In this document: piece by piece, positions 1-10,513 of the stretch
Layout of the letters: every line of letters begins with the position of its first letter
Numbering within the stretch: position 1 is the stretch's first letter
Source of the DNA: Bufo bufo
Lineage: Eukaryota; Chordata; Amphibia; Anura; Bufonidae
DNA: 64,000 nucleotides
Assembly: GCF_905171765.1 (NCBI RefSeq)
Contig: NC_053398.1
Span: forward strand, 45,104,323-45,168,322
Reading direction: 5' to 3'
Translations under genes and position numbers: made by a program
The notes under the pieces: model-generated
What the model was told of the DNA's origin: nothing
Seen by the model: only the letters and a program-made list of their open reading frames with translations
Database searches by the model: none

Positions 1-301
1 TGTGAAAGAGGCCTTATTCAATATGGTCTTCCTTTTTCCTCTAGTTTCCAGAACTCAGAAATGTTGAGATTTGAGCAAAAAAAAACTCAAAAAAGGTACG
101 GGACTCTATTTTCCCTTTCATAAAGGGTAAATAAAACAAAACCACCCTGTTTAATCGAATGGAATTGACTTTCAGTTGCAGAAAACAAATCAGTAATGAA
201 TTTGCAGCAAAATCCTTCGGCTCTACATGCGGATTTGTCTGTAAATCCACAATGTGTGAGGTATCCTAACAATAAAGATCTTCTGATGGAGCCTACGGCT
301 A

Positions 302-625
302 AGGCTGGGTTCACACTTGAGCGTTTTACAGCGCGTTCAAACGCGCTGTAAAACGCTCAAGACATGAAAACCAATGCTTCCCTATGGCCCTGGTTCTCAC
401 TTGAGCGTTTTACAGCGCTGAAAAACGCCCTACGCTCAAACAAGTTCTTGAGCTTCTTCGGGGCGTTTTGACGCGCGTTTGTGGCCATAGGACACTGCAG
501 TCAATCACACAAACGCGCGTCAAACGCACGTTTACTATTACAAAAAACGCGCATAAAAACGTGCATCAAAAACGCGCGTTAAACGCGCATATCAAATACG
601 CTCAGGTCTGAACCCAGCCTTAGAG
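302..625 (+). mobile_element. GC-rich fold-back MITE, family A (copy 1)
   Basis: The ends are inverted repeats, AAGGCTGGGTTCACAC and GTCTGAACCCAGCCTT. The interior is a run of short palindromic GCGCGTT/AACGCGC blocks, so the whole element can fold on itself. It has no coding capacity. A TA dinucleotide flanks both ends, compatible with a TA or TWA target duplication. A second copy in the opposite orientation lies at 2820-3143, with diverged relatives at 3940-4262 and 57231-57537. Confidence 0.8.
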
Positions 626-885
626 TGGTCTTATGGACAGATATTTCAGTCTTCGCTGTGGATCTGTGGTGATCCTTCAGTCTACATCCACATAAGCTGC
701 AGGCATTCTGGTATTGTGAAAAGTCGGACACCCCCGGGGCCCGCCGCATCCCTTTCACTATAAAGGAGTCCGTTGGGATTCCGCCATGACAAGGATCCAG
801 TGCGCCTTGGGGGTGTTGGAACAGAAAACCGGAATGCATTCCTGCGGACCTCATCATTTGGTGTCTCTGTTGAATCTCTGATTAA

Positions 886-1165
886 GGGCGCATTCACACG
901 ACTGTACAGATCCACAAAACACCGATGCTGCCCGTGTGCGTTCCACAATTTGCGAAATGGAACGGGCGGCCCATTATGGCAAAGCCTATTCTTGTCCGTG
1001 ATTGCGGACAAGAATAAGACACACCCTATATTTTTTGCGGCAAACGGAACTACGGTGTGCTGTCCGCATCTTTTGTGGCCCCATTGAAATTAATGGCTCC
1101 GCACCCGTTCCGCAAAATTGCGGAGCAGATGTGGACCCATTCATACAGTCGTGTGAATGAGCCCC
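886..1165. mobile_element. MITE with ends GGGCGCATTCACACG / CGTGTGAATGAGCCC
   Basis: Terminal inverted repeats of about 15 bases enclose 280 bases without coding capacity. It is inserted in the Tc1-like relic, whose sequence resumes on both sides. Confidence 0.7.
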
Positions 1166-1247
1166 AATGCTGTCCTTGCCCCAGCTGTGAAACTTGTCTT
1201 GTCATGTTTGTGGTTGTGCCATAGTCTTTCCATTATGTTATAATAGA

Positions 1248-1506
1248 TTAAAAGAGGTTATCCGATATCTAAAATATCCCCTCCAATGCCTTGTATGGAT
1301 TATACTTACCTGCTCCCTGGCCCCTCGCGTTGCTCTGGATCCCTACACAGCATCTCCCCGTCAATCGGATCAAAACATCCAGCAATGGGGGGGGGGGGGC
1401 GAGCCCCCGTCAGACTCTTCAACGTCGCGGGGAGATGGAGAGATGCAACGGCAAGGATCCGGAGCGCCGCGGATGCCAGGGATCAGATATTAGATAACCC
1501 CTTTAA
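1248..1506. mobile_element. Kolobok/T2-type MITE with TTAA target duplication
   Basis: TTAA occurs at 1248-1251 and 1503-1506. The inner ends are inverted repeats, AAAGAGGTTATCCGATAT on the left and ATATTAGATAACCCCTTT on the right. It contains a run of eleven G. It interrupts the Tc1-like relic at a TTAA, the known target of this superfamily. Confidence 0.75.
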
Positions 1507-1586
1507 TGGTGCTCCATGGGATGTTCAAAGTTTGATATATTTTTTTTTTTTTCCCAACCCGGATTTATACTTCTCTGACCTGTTTG

Positions 1587-1794
1587 CAGCATTGGACTGG
1601 GGTTCCTGGGGCCCAGCCCAACCCCTACATCATCAATAAAGTCTAATAGGTTTTAAATCAAAACTATAGACCCTGTCGAAAAGTGACTGGATCCAAAGGA
1701 AGCTAAATGGGTCTTTTTTCTCATAGACCTTTGATGTCCATTGTGATATTAGACCCTGGGCCCACTGGTGGTTCCTCTGGTGGGCCAGCCTGAC
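1587..1794. mobile_element. Short hAT-like non-autonomous insertion
   Basis: The 208-bp insert is flanked by CCTGTTTG (1579-1586) and CCTGCTTG (1795-1802), a 7-of-8 match typical of hAT target duplications. The Tc1-like relic continues after the second copy. The internal ends are poorly conserved, so the family is not named. Confidence 0.5.
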
Positions 1795-1970
1795 CCTGCT
1801 TGTTTGGAGAATTCCTTGGTCTTCATGTTGTTTGCTTAGTAGTGTTGCAGACTCTGGGGCCTCACAGAACAGGAATTTATACTTGCATCTTGAAACACTT
1901 TGATTGAAGTTGTCCGCAGATCTACAACGTATGAAGCATCCTAACAATACAGATCTTCTGATGGAGCAGA

Positions 1971-2558
1971 AGAGGCCGCTTTCCCGCAGTCAGTGTTTGA
2001 TCAGTGATTTTTATCAGTCATTGCGAGCCAAAAACACAAAACAAGTGCAACTCGTTCCATTATAACTTATCTCTGTGGAGACTAGGGTGGGCACTGGCTT
2101 CAACACAGAAAGCCAGACCTCACCAACCACGCCCACCTCCGTGAAGCTACGCCCACCTTGACAGCCGGGGAAAAAACGGGAGAGGAGAGGGAAGAACTTG
2201 CTGAATGGAAGGTGAGCTGGGGGGCAGCAGGGGTGCTTCTCTCCCCCTCAGTCAGCCACAGGGAGCCATGTCTGCGGCTCTAGTGACCGACTGGGGGTGA
2301 GAGAAGCCTCAGTCAGTTGCTGCAGCTCACACTCAGACAGTGCAGTGCTGCTGTCTGAGCGTGAGCTGCTGAAAGGGTGGACATCCCTGTGTCCGTCAAG
2401 GCCCTGCGCCGAACGGAGAACAGGGAGCCAGAAAACCGGACTGTCCAGCCTAAAAGAGGACTTCTGGCCACCCTAGTGGAGACTCAGGTGCTGGTTTTGG
2501 CTGACGATCATTGATGGAAATCACAGATCAAAGGCTGACCGTGTGAAAGCGGCCTTAA
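1971..2558. mobile_element. MITE split by a hAT element (outer unit)
   Basis: The left end GAGGCCGCTTTC and right end GTGTGAAAGCGGCCTTA are inverted repeats. Inner sequence TCAGTGTTTGATCAGTGAT recurs at about 57145, where another copy surrounds a different insert. The unit is interrupted at 2083-2475. Confidence 0.65.
2083..2475. mobile_element. hAT-type non-autonomous element with perfect 8-bp target duplication
   Basis: GTGGAGAC is present at 2075-2082 and again at 2476-2483. The element ends are TAGGGTGG and CCACCCTA, exact inverted repeats with the TA-G start common in hAT elements. The 393-bp interior has no transposase. It lies inside the older MITE at 1971-2558. Confidence 0.85.
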
Positions 2559-2819
2559 TGTCGTTTTCTAATATGATTTAATCTTTGGGGATCATAATAA
2601 GGTCCTTTCAGACACAGGTAAAGAAATGGATAAACTGCACGGCTGCATCTGGACAATATATACTAAGAAGCACCAGTATTTATTTAAAGAGCATCTGTGA
2701 GCAGGATCAACCCAATTTAATCAGGCATAATGCCTGGTAGTGCTGATCCTGCTGACTGAAAACATAGCTTGGTTATGGCGATTTGTGGCGGCATTGTGAA
2801 GCAAAAGCACTTTTACTTC

Positions 2820-3143
2820 TAAGGCTGGGTTCAGACCTGAGCGTATTTGATATGCGCGTTTAACGCGCGTTTTTGTTGCGCGTTTTTATGCGCGTTTTTT
2901 GCAATAGTAAACGCGCGTTTGTGTGATTGACTGCAATGTCCTATGGCCACAAACGCGTGTCAAAACGCCCCAAAGAAGCTCAAGAACTTGTTTGAGCGTA
3001 GGGCGTTTTTCAGCGCGTTCAAACGCGCTGTAAAACGCTCAAGTGGGAACCAGGGCCATAGGGAAGCATTGGTTTTCATGTGTTGAGCGTTTTATAGCGC
3101 GTTTGAACGCGCTGTAAAACGCTCAAGTGTGAACCCAGCCTTA
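2820..3143 (-). mobile_element. GC-rich fold-back MITE, family A (copy 2, inverted)
   Basis: The sequence is the reverse complement of the copy at 302-625 over most of its length. It opens AAGGCTGGGTTCAGACCTGAG and closes GTGTGAACCCAGCCTTA. The two copies are about 2.2 kb apart in opposite orientation. Confidence 0.85.
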
Positions 3144-3360
3144 TGGAAAGTGCATGTCCTCGAGCTGTTCTACAGAAACTGTAGGGCTTGATGTGTAGTG
3201 GATGGAAGCTGAAGCACATGCATCCCTGGGCACGCCCCCGAATCCCAGCCAACACAGATGCAGGAAGCATTCCCTGCGCAAGGGTGGCCTCATCTGCTAG
3301 ACTGCAGCAGTGGCCATAACCTTTCACTTTCAGCTGCTATCACTCCTGACCCACTTTCTA

Positions 3361-3679
3361 AGGACTCATGCACACAACCATATGTATTTTGCAGTCCACA
3401 AAAAGCGGATCCACAAAAAATACGGATGACGTCCGTGTGCATTCCATATTTTGCGTAACAGCTGGCCCCTAATAGAACAGTACTATCCTTGTCTGTAATG
3501 CAGACAATAATAGGACATGTTCTATTTTTTTTTGCAGAACAGACATACGGAAATGCAGACGGAAAAACTTCCTTTTATTTTGTTTGGAACAATTGAAATG
3601 AATGGTTCCGCATACAGTCTGCTAAAAAAAAAAAAGGAACAGACACGGAAATAAAATACATTCATGTGCATGAGCCCTA
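3361..3679. mobile_element. MITE, family B (CTCATGCACAC ends)
   Basis: Ends are GGACTCATGCACAC and GTGCATGAGCCCTA. The interior carries the family signature of a reverse-complementary pair around AATAGGACATG and A-rich CGGA blocks. Other copies are at 5510-5685, 21360-21841, 24068-24385, 25901-26512, 50176-50491 and, partial, 52188-52434. Confidence 0.75.
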
Positions 3680-3939
3680 ATAGCTATATCTCCTGAAGTA
3701 GATGAAATAATGATTAAAAAGCTTAGACTGTCAGATTTTAATCAAGACCAGACCCATATCTGTAGCTCCTACCAATACCGAGCTATAAGGGGTTAAACCA
3801 GCCCCACCACCACCCTGCTACCCAAGAACTCTTAAAGGGGTTGTCCGAGTTATTTTTTTTATTCTTTCTATGTTTCTAACTAGGCAAATGTAACATCTTT
3901 CCAATTAACTCACTTTATCGCCAGTGGCTGGTTTCACTG

Positions 3940-4262
3940 AGGCTCAATTCACACCTGAGCGTTTTACAGCGCGTTCCTACGCGCTGTAAAACGCTCAACA
4001 AGGAGAAACCAATGCTTCCCTATGGGAATGGTTCTCACCTGGGCGTTTTACAGCGCGTACGATCGCGCTGTAAAACGCCCGACGCTCACACAAGTTCTGT
4101 AGCGTTTTTTTGAGCGCTTGTCGCGCGTTCCCGTACTATAGACTTTCGGGAACGCGCGACACTGTGTGCACGCTTGTCTCTGTATGCGCGCTTGTAAACG
4201 TCCGTACAATCGCGCATACAGAGCGCTCCTTTCAGAACGCTCAGGTGTGAATTGAGCCTGAG
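3940..4262. mobile_element. Fold-back MITE, family A relative
   Basis: Ends are GGCTCAATTCACACCTGAGC and GCTCAGGTGTGAATTGAGCC, perfect inverted repeats. The GCGCTGTAAAACGC blocks inside are shared with family A. It is inserted in the TTAA-flanked element at 3832-5258. Confidence 0.8.
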
Positions 4263-4738
4263 GGTCACATGACCTGTGATGTCAGCTTCTCTCCCTGCTC
4301 TGTGCACAAGCCTGAGAGATCTGTAAGGACGTCAGCCACGCCCCCCTGCACTGCCGGCTGCTGCTTATTGCTCTCTCCCAGGATTCTTAACCCCTTCAGC
4401 TGCACAGACTCAGGGCTGAAGTGTTTACTGTGTAGCTGCAGGCAGTGAGGAGACAAATGCTGGGCACAGGAGCTGAAAGAGATGTTCTGCAGAGCATTGC
4501 AGGTAGGGGGAAGATCCTGTGTGTATCAGCAGTGTCATTGTACAGCTAATACATACAACATGCTGCTGAGTCTCCCAGCAGGCAGACATGTCACTCAGGG
4601 CAGCACTTGTATTCACTCCCTTAGCAGTGCATGGGGAGGGGCAGAGATTGTTTTTATTGCAAGTAAACAAAGGGCCCGAAGAGAACCAGGGAAATGAGGA
4701 AATAGATTATTTTTTTTTGCCTAAAACTTGCTTAGCTT

Positions 4739-5187
4739 AGGCTACTTTCACACTGGCGTTTTGGTTTCCGTTTGTAAGATCCGTTCAGGACTCTCACAAG
4801 CGGTCCAAAACGGATCAGTTTTGCCCTTAATGCATTATGAATGGAAAAGGATCCGCTCAGAATGCATCAGTTTGCCTCCGTTCCGCTTCGAGGCGGACAC
4901 CAAAATGCTGCTTGCAGTGTTTTGGTGTCCGTCTGACGAAACTGAGCCGTTCTGACACACAATGTAAGTCAATAGCGACGGATCCATTTTCTATGACACC
5001 ATCTGGCACAATAGAAAACGGATCCTTCCCCTATTGACTTTCAATGGTGTTCAAGACAGATCCGTGTTGGCTATGTTAAAGATAATACAAACGGATCCGT
5101 TCTGAACGGATGCAGACGTTTGAATTATCTGAACGGATCCATCCATGATGGATCCGCACCAAAAGCGAGTGTAAAAAAGTAGCCTTA
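4739..5187. mobile_element. MITE, family C (GGCTACTTTCACAC ends), copy 1
   Basis: TTAGGCTACTTTCACACTGG opens the element and GTGTAAAAAAGTAGCCTTA closes it. The interior has repeated ACGGATCC palindromes. Copies 2 and 3 are at 17411-17826 and 55702-56225. Confidence 0.8.
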
Positions 5188-5299
5188 GTTATATATCGCT
5201 GACCATCAGATTTACAGTGCTGTATCTTTTTTTTCCATAACTCGGACAACCCCTTTAAGTCCTTTTCTCAAAGCTTGAGCATGGCTCAGGCAAAACTGT

Positions 5300-5905
5300 A
5301 AAGGGGTTGTCTCACTTCAGCAAATTCATCATGTAGAGAAAGTTAATACAAGGCACTTACTAGTGTATTGTGATTATCCATATTGCCTCCTTTGCTGGCT
5401 AGATCCATTTTTCCATCACACTATACACTGCTCATCATTAGATGTTGCAACCACCCAGCAATCCAGCAGCGGTGGTCATGCTTGCACACTATAAGAAAAA
5501 GCACTGGCTTAGGGCTCATGAACAGTCCTATCCTTGTCCGTAATGCAGACATTAATAGGACCTGTTCTATTTTTTTGCGGAACGGACAGCACACTGAGTA
5601 ACTTCCGTTGTTTCCGCAAAAAAACAAACAAAAAAAAAACTGACCGGACACGGAAAGAAAATACGTTCATGTGCATGAGCCCTTATGCACACTCCCGCAG
5701 TCCCAGCTCCCTGAGGAGGCCAACACCTTCTCCTATAGTGTACAAGCACGGCCACCGCAGCTGAATTGCAGGGTGGTCGTGTGATGGAAAAAATGAATCC
5801 AGCCAGCAAAGGAGGCAATATGGTCAATCACAATCCATTAGTAAGTGCCTTGTATTAACTTTCTCTACATGATAAACGCCTCTTGCTGAAGTGAGACAAC
5901 TCCAA
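5300..5905. mobile_element. Kolobok/T2-type fold-back with nested family B MITE
   Basis: The left end AAAGGGGTTGTCTCACTTCAG and the right end CTGAAGTGAGACAACTCC are inverted repeats, and the arms extend inward for about 150 bases. A family B MITE sits at 5510-5685. Confidence 0.7.
5510..5685. mobile_element. MITE, family B, short copy
   Basis: Ends are AGGGCTCATGAACAG and TTCATGTGCATGAGCCCTT. At about 175 bases it is half the usual family length, so it is internally deleted. Confidence 0.65.
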
Positions 5906-6558
5906 TGGACATCATTTGCACATGACTGCACTTGCACGTGATGCTGCAGGTGTCAGGACCGGCACACAGGTGCACACTCCAAATAACACTCTGAGAGGGT
6001 TATGCTAAACGGCGAGAAACTAAAATGTTGATCGTGCACTTGAAATCAAAAAGTAAAGAAGTTTAACAAGCTGCAAATGCAACAGAAGCCAGCGGGCGCC
6101 CAGAACAGAGAAATGATTGCTGTTATGTTATGTACACAGAAGTCACAGGAGGCTTTCTTGCTTTCTGAAGTCCGGCACAAACAAGACATTCAGCACAATA
6201 GTAAAAAACCTCATGCTCACAGCCATACGACACATACAATGCCTTGCACAAGAATTCACCACCCCCAACCGCCTTGATGTTATTCTTGTTTTGTTACAAC
6301 CTAGAATTAAAAAGGACTTTGGAGGGTCTGTACAGTTTGATTTTCACTACACGCCTGCCACTTTAAAGCCGCAAAATATATATATTTTTTATACCAAAAG
6401 CGATAATTAAGAGAGAAAAAACATGTGCGTACGTACTCACCCCCTGAAAGTCAGTACTTTGTGGAACCGCTTTTTGGGGTAGGTCTCTACTAGCACATCT
6501 AGACACTGGGATTTTATTTTCAATTCTTGCAGGCAAAACTGCTCCAACTCCTTCACAT

Positions 6559-6894
6559 TAGGGTTCATGCCCACGGCCGTTGCCCCGCCGTGGACGTATT
6601 GCGGCCCGTGTACGGCGGGTCCGCAATACACGGGGCACCGGCTGTGTGCATTCACTTGAATGGGTCCGCAAATCCGTAGATGCGGTGCGGAACGGAACTA
6701 CGGAACGGAAGCACTACTGAGTGCTTCCATTCCGCAAAAAAGTAGCGCATGCACTACTTTTTTGAGGAGTAAACCGTCAGATGTGGATTGTGGACCCCAT
6801 TCAAGTAAATGGGTCCGCGATCAGCATGCGGCTGCCCCACGGTCGTGCCCGTGCCCAGGCACTAGGCACTTACAATCGTGGGCATGACCCCTTA
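6559..6894. mobile_element. MITE, family G (CACGGCCGTTG interior)
   Basis: Ends are TTAGGGTTCATGCCCACG and CGTGGGCATGACCCCTTA. GGAACGGAAGCACTAC and its inverse lie inside. Related copies are at 48979-49300 and 58058-58336. Confidence 0.7.
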
Positions 6895-7071
6895 GATTGA
6901 GGTGTGGACTTTGACTAGCAATCACAACTTTTCAGTTTTTTTTTTTTATTCTGCCCTGTTTCAATTTGAACTATTTTGTCGGGCCCATTACATAAAATCT
7001 AAATTAAAATCTATTTTAAGACCGAGTTCTCATCTACACAAGTTATTTCTGCTGTTCTCTGTTATAGAAGA

Positions 7072-7505
7072 TTAAAGAGTCCCTGTACTTTCACACAATT
7101 TCATTTAATAGAGAATGGTGTAACCAGTAAACTTCTAAATCACTTCATTTCAAAAATCTGCCTGCGTGCAGCTGAAAAAAAGCTGTAAAATCTTGGCCAC
7201 TAGGGGTCTCACTTTCGCCTAATTTGCAGTCCACTGCCGCTGAACTTTACAGGAGCCTCCTGCCTTTCTGTGTGATCTCACCCTCCCTAAAAGAAAACAA
7301 AACATAGTGGGAAGTAAAGGAAGTGAGGTCACTGCATACAGTCCTGGCAGAAGGGAGATGCCCCCTGCTTCTAAGAGAAATGCGTCTAGCTGTGCAGCTG
7401 AAACAGGGAATAATATGTCTGAAAGAGACTGCTCCTTCACAATTATGATTGTACAAAGAAGCATAGCCACTATGCAACTTTTTTGAAAACTCAGGTACGC
7501 TTTAA
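7072..7505. mobile_element. TTAA-flanked non-autonomous element
   Basis: TTAA is found at 7072-7075 and 7502-7505. The ends AAAGAGTCCCTG and CAGGTACGCTTT are imperfect inverted repeats. It lies inside a larger insert (about 7019-7714) whose own ends, AGACCGAGTTCTCATCT and AGATGTGAACAAGAC, are weak inverted repeats. No coding frame is convincing. Confidence 0.5.
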
Positions 7506-7755
7506 AAATTAAAATAAGAGAAACGCCCGATTCAGCACATAACTAACATGAATGGTGCCAAACAAATCCCTTTGACTAGAATGGAGTCGGATCAGTTTCT
7601 ATTCAGGAGTCCGCTTTTTTAGCCTAGAGAAACGTCCTGTATGCAAGACTTTTTTTTTCTCCGCTGTTTTGGAATCGCGATGGAGACCCTGATGCAGATG
7701 TGAACAAGACCTAGTTCCTAGTTGTAGTGTAACAAAACAGGAAAAACACAATGGA

Positions 7756-8100
7756 ACCGTTAATTGTGACCAAATGTATTAGGACGGAGCAAAATAGAAC
7801 GCCTCTTAAAGGGTTCCGTTTTGAATTCCGTTATAACGAAACACTATAATGGAATTAGGAACGCTAATGCAAACCCGTCCTAAGCTGAGGTTTTGTTGTA
7901 GCTTTTTGTTTCTTTTTTCAGCTTGCCTGTGTAGATCTTGCTGTTTCAAACTTATTAATGTTTTGGGGGGCAGTGTGAAGAAATACAGTACATTTTTTAC
8001 AGCATTCACTGCGTGGTAGAAAATGACTATTTTGAAGTAAGTCAGTACAACTATAAAGAGACCAAAACTATATGTTTTTTCCTTCCTTTGTACAATGAAA
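7756..8100. other. Repeat-like DNA, no gene seen
   Basis: TTCCGTTATAACG-type motifs near 7815-7860 recall the MITE pieces at 9243-9440 and 44500-44800. No complete ends could be set. Confidence 0.35.
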
Positions 8101-9240
8101 CAGTTTTTAAACCCTTAATGACTGGGAACTTTTTCATTTTTTTTTTACTCCCAGCCTCCCTAAAGCCATAACTTTTTTATATTTCCATTCACACAGCCGT
8201 TTCTTTTTTTTTGCGGGACCAGTTGTACTTTCTAATGACACCATTTACGGTTGCATTGCATACGATGTAGTGGGAAGCAGGAAACCATTCTGCCAAAGTT
8301 TTGCTTACCTATGTGGTAAAACTGACATGTTACTTTCATTCTACAAGTCTGTACGATTACAACGACACCACATATGTATCGTTGTTCTTGTGTTTTAATA
8401 CTGGAAAAAAAAAATTCAACTTTGGAAAAGAAAACAAATTTTTTCTTTGGATCACCTTATTATTACGCACATAACTTTTTTATTTTTTTGTGTATGGAGC
8501 TGGCTCATATAAGGACTCATTTTTGCAGGGCGATCTGTACTTTTCATTGATACCATTCTGGAGTGTGCATGACTTTTTGATCACTGTTTATAAAAAAATT
8601 TGTGTGAGGCAAAACAACCAAAAAACTGTGAATCAGCCATTTTGACTCTTTTCCAGGTTCACAGTTTGCCGTATAGGATATTTTTATATTTTAATATTAA
8701 TAGTATGGGCGTTTTCACACTCAGCTATGTCCATGATGTTTTTTTTTTTTTACTTTTTATATATTTTTCTTTTAATTTTGGGGAAAGGGGGCAATTTGAA
8801 TTTTTATATATATTTTTTTAATAAGTTAAAAAACTTTTTTTTCTTAACACTTTTTTAATAGTTCCTCTAGGGAACTATAACAAGCAATCACTGAGGACCA
8901 ATGTTGCCGCACACTACATCCGGCTCCCCCGATCCTCACTAAAGGGAGTCGGTGCACAGCCGGGAGCGCGTGCTCCCGATTTTCATTCTCGCAAATACCG
9001 TGGAAACATTTGACCTCAGCATCGGAGGGGTTAAATGTGTGCAATCAATATTATCGTCGATTGCATACATTGGTCCTGGTTGCCTGCTGTTTAAACCAGA
9101 AGGCACCCGGCAGCTATGGCGCGCGCTGCACTCACGAGCGGGTGCCGTATTTAAAGTCTCGACTGCCGACGTATATATTCATAAGGTGGTCAGAAACGGG
9201 TTTATCATTCGTTACTGAGTCGCTGCATTAAAAGACCCAT
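8101..9240 (+). repeat. AT-rich interspersed repeat of unresolved class, with GC-rich 3' third
   Basis: Long runs of T alternate with phrases such as CCATAACTTTTTTATATTT and CATGACTTTTTGATCACTG that I recognise as ubiquitous in anuran genomic sequence. The last 350 bases are GC-richer (GAGCGCGTGCTCCCG). It carries no transposase-like frame. Its class is not known to me. Confidence 0.5.
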
Positions 9241-9242
9241 AA

Positions 9243-9440
9243 GGGCAGGTTCACAACAGCGTTATGAATTCCGTTATTGTCTTCCGTTATAACAGAAAAT
9301 AACGGAATTGTAAGGCGGAATTCAAAACAAAAACCTTTAGAGGCATTCCATTTTGATCCGTTATAACAGAGGTCTATGGGCAAGCAGAACAGATCCGTCT
9401 GGTTTCCGTTATGCAAGACAGAAAAGAAAATCACATTGAC
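9243..9440. mobile_element. MITE fragment with TCCGTTATAAC blocks
   Basis: It opens AAGGGCAGGTTCACAACAG and contains TTCCGTTATAACAGAAAATAACGGAA, a short palindrome. Only one end is clear. Sequence at 9440-9600 carries the GATCAGTAGGGG / CCCCCTACCGATC signature of a Kolobok-type repeat. Confidence 0.45.
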
Positions 9441-9597
9441 TCTGATCAGTAGGGGCCCTAGCAGTTGGACCCCCTACCGATCAGATAGATATATTGTTTT
9501 AAAGGGACAACCCCTCTCTTACAGTGACCACAGCCTGCCTTGGCCCATACCAAACATTGATATGCCTCCAATTTTATATGGCGGCACAATGAGGTTT

Positions 9598-9835
9598 AAG
9601 GGCACGGCTACACGTTGACATGCAGAAAAGTCGTGCAACACAAAAATATGTGCGACTTGTTTGCAACTGGCTGTCACGCGACTATTTTAGAATTGTGATT
9701 TGGCTGTGAAAACACAGCCAAGTCACATGTGAATTATATTTAAGTCAACTGAGTAAAAATCACCTGTGTCGTGACCTGCGACACAAAATCCATCAAGCCT
9801 AGATTTTTTGGGACTGTGACGTCGCAGTATGACAC
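9598..9835. mobile_element. Diverged MITE with CGGCTACACG end
   Basis: AAGGGCACGGCTACACGTTGAC begins the unit, and the interior has TGTCACGCGACT-like and GTGACGTCGCAG-like blocks. A related, more complete unit is at 30925-31118. The far end is not clear. Confidence 0.4.
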
Positions 9836-10016
9836 TGTTGGGACACCAAGATGGGGAGTTTTAGTTGAGAAGGTGGGGGGTGGGATGATGGAAGGGAGAA
9901 ATCTAAACTGTCTGTGCAATAAACTCTGCAGAGATGAGACGTAGCTGAAAGAAGTCAGCCGGTATGGTGGGAAAAGAGAAGGTCTACATCAGAGAAGACA
10001 TCACTGGATGTAAGAA
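9836..10016. other. No recognisable gene or repeat
   Basis: About 180 bases of mixed sequence with a G-rich patch (GGTGGGGGGTGGG). I see nothing to annotate. Confidence 0.4.
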
Positions 10017-10330
10017 TTATGTAATGTTATATTCAGGCAGCATGCTGAAGGTAGGGATTAGGCATATGCAAGGTGAGGCGTTAAGCGTGCGTGGATGGGG
10101 GACCACCAAACTTGCCTGTATGGGGCCCTGAAATTCCTGATGCCAGGCATTTTCTTGGATAGGAGACATGGTGTTCCAAAAAGTCAAAAAAGGCAGTAGG
10201 GCTGTTTCACCAAAGTCCTGGACATACCGTAAATGTTCTCTCCACGAATACCAGACAGGATAGACCATAATAGCTAATGGCGCCCCACACCATGACAGCT
10301 GCAGTTGGTCCTGTTTGTCTATGCACAATG
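10017..10330 (-). pseudogene. Tc1-like transposase fragment, minus strand
   Basis: Minus-strand translation from about 10325 gives TAAVMVWGAISYYGLSCLVF. VMVWGAIS is the conserved strand before the second catalytic Asp in Tc1-like transposases. The frame then breaks (PGLW followed by a stop), and the rest is a decayed tail. It directly abuts a plus-strand fragment of the same part of the protein. Confidence 0.7.
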
Positions 10331-10359
10331 GCAGAAGGTGAACTCTGAAGCAGCCATCA

Positions 10360-10512
10360 ATGACAAACAATAGTGTTCAGAGATGAAAGCAGGTTCAGCC
10401 TTGGTATTATGGATGGCTGCGTCAGAGTTCTCAGTAGGGTTGAAGAGCGCCCACTGCCATCTAGCATAGTGCAGAGACATATAGGAACAAGACAGGGTGC
10501 CATGACTGGGCA
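10360..10512 (+). pseudogene. Tc1-like transposase fragment, plus strand
   Basis: Plus-strand translation gives FRDESRFSLGIMDGCVRVLS, the region around the first catalytic Asp of Tc1 transposases (usually SDESRFSLG with an RV motif after). Only about 45 codons remain. With the minus-strand fragment at 10017-10330 it forms a head-to-head pair. Confidence 0.7.
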
Positions 10513-10513
10513 C

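Larger units (their letters stand above)
626..1905 (-). pseudogene. Tc1-like transposase relic, minus strand, interrupted by several insertions
   Basis: Separate blocks at about 626-690, 860-885, 1166-1248, 1507-1586 and 1803-1905 read, on the minus strand, as consecutive parts of a widespread vertebrate Tc1-like element as I remember it (for example the segment around 1507-1545 and the segment around 1803-1870). They are separated by an unassigned insert (about 690-860), a MITE (886-1165), a TTAA-flanked element (1248-1506) and a hAT-like insert (1587-1794). No frame is open for any useful length. The collinear order of the blocks is the main evidence. Confidence 0.7.
3832..5258. mobile_element. 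Kolobok/T2-type element with two nested MITEs
   Basis: TTAA occurs at 3832-3835 and 5255-5258, with inverted repeats AAAGGGGTTGTCCGAGTTAT and ATAACTCGGACAACCCCTTT. It is interrupted by a fold-back at 3940-4262 and a MITE at 4739-5187. The unique interior (about 4263-4738) shows no convincing coding frame. Confidence 0.8.
6236..7755 (-). pseudogene. Internally deleted Tc1-like relic, minus strand, split by two insertions
   Basis: The blocks at 6236-6558, 6895-7018 and 7715-7750 match, in order, the ends and flanks of the same common vertebrate Tc1-like family inferred at 626-1905. The opening resembles the known terminal (TGCCTTGCACAAGAATTCACC) and the distal block AACAAAACAGGAAAAAC is near the other terminus. 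The transposase middle is missing. Inserted into it are a MITE (6559-6894) and another unit (about 7019-7714). Assignment relies on remembered consensus. Confidence 0.6.

Noticed and set aside
1..20. TGTGAAAGAGGCCTTA as a regulatory site
   Set aside because: It is the right end of a MITE of the same kind as those ending at 17413 and 23166, cut by the window border.
8101..9240. AT-rich block as a possible gene with 3' UTR
   Set aside because: Its phrases are common to many places in anuran genomes as I remember them, and no frame is convincing.
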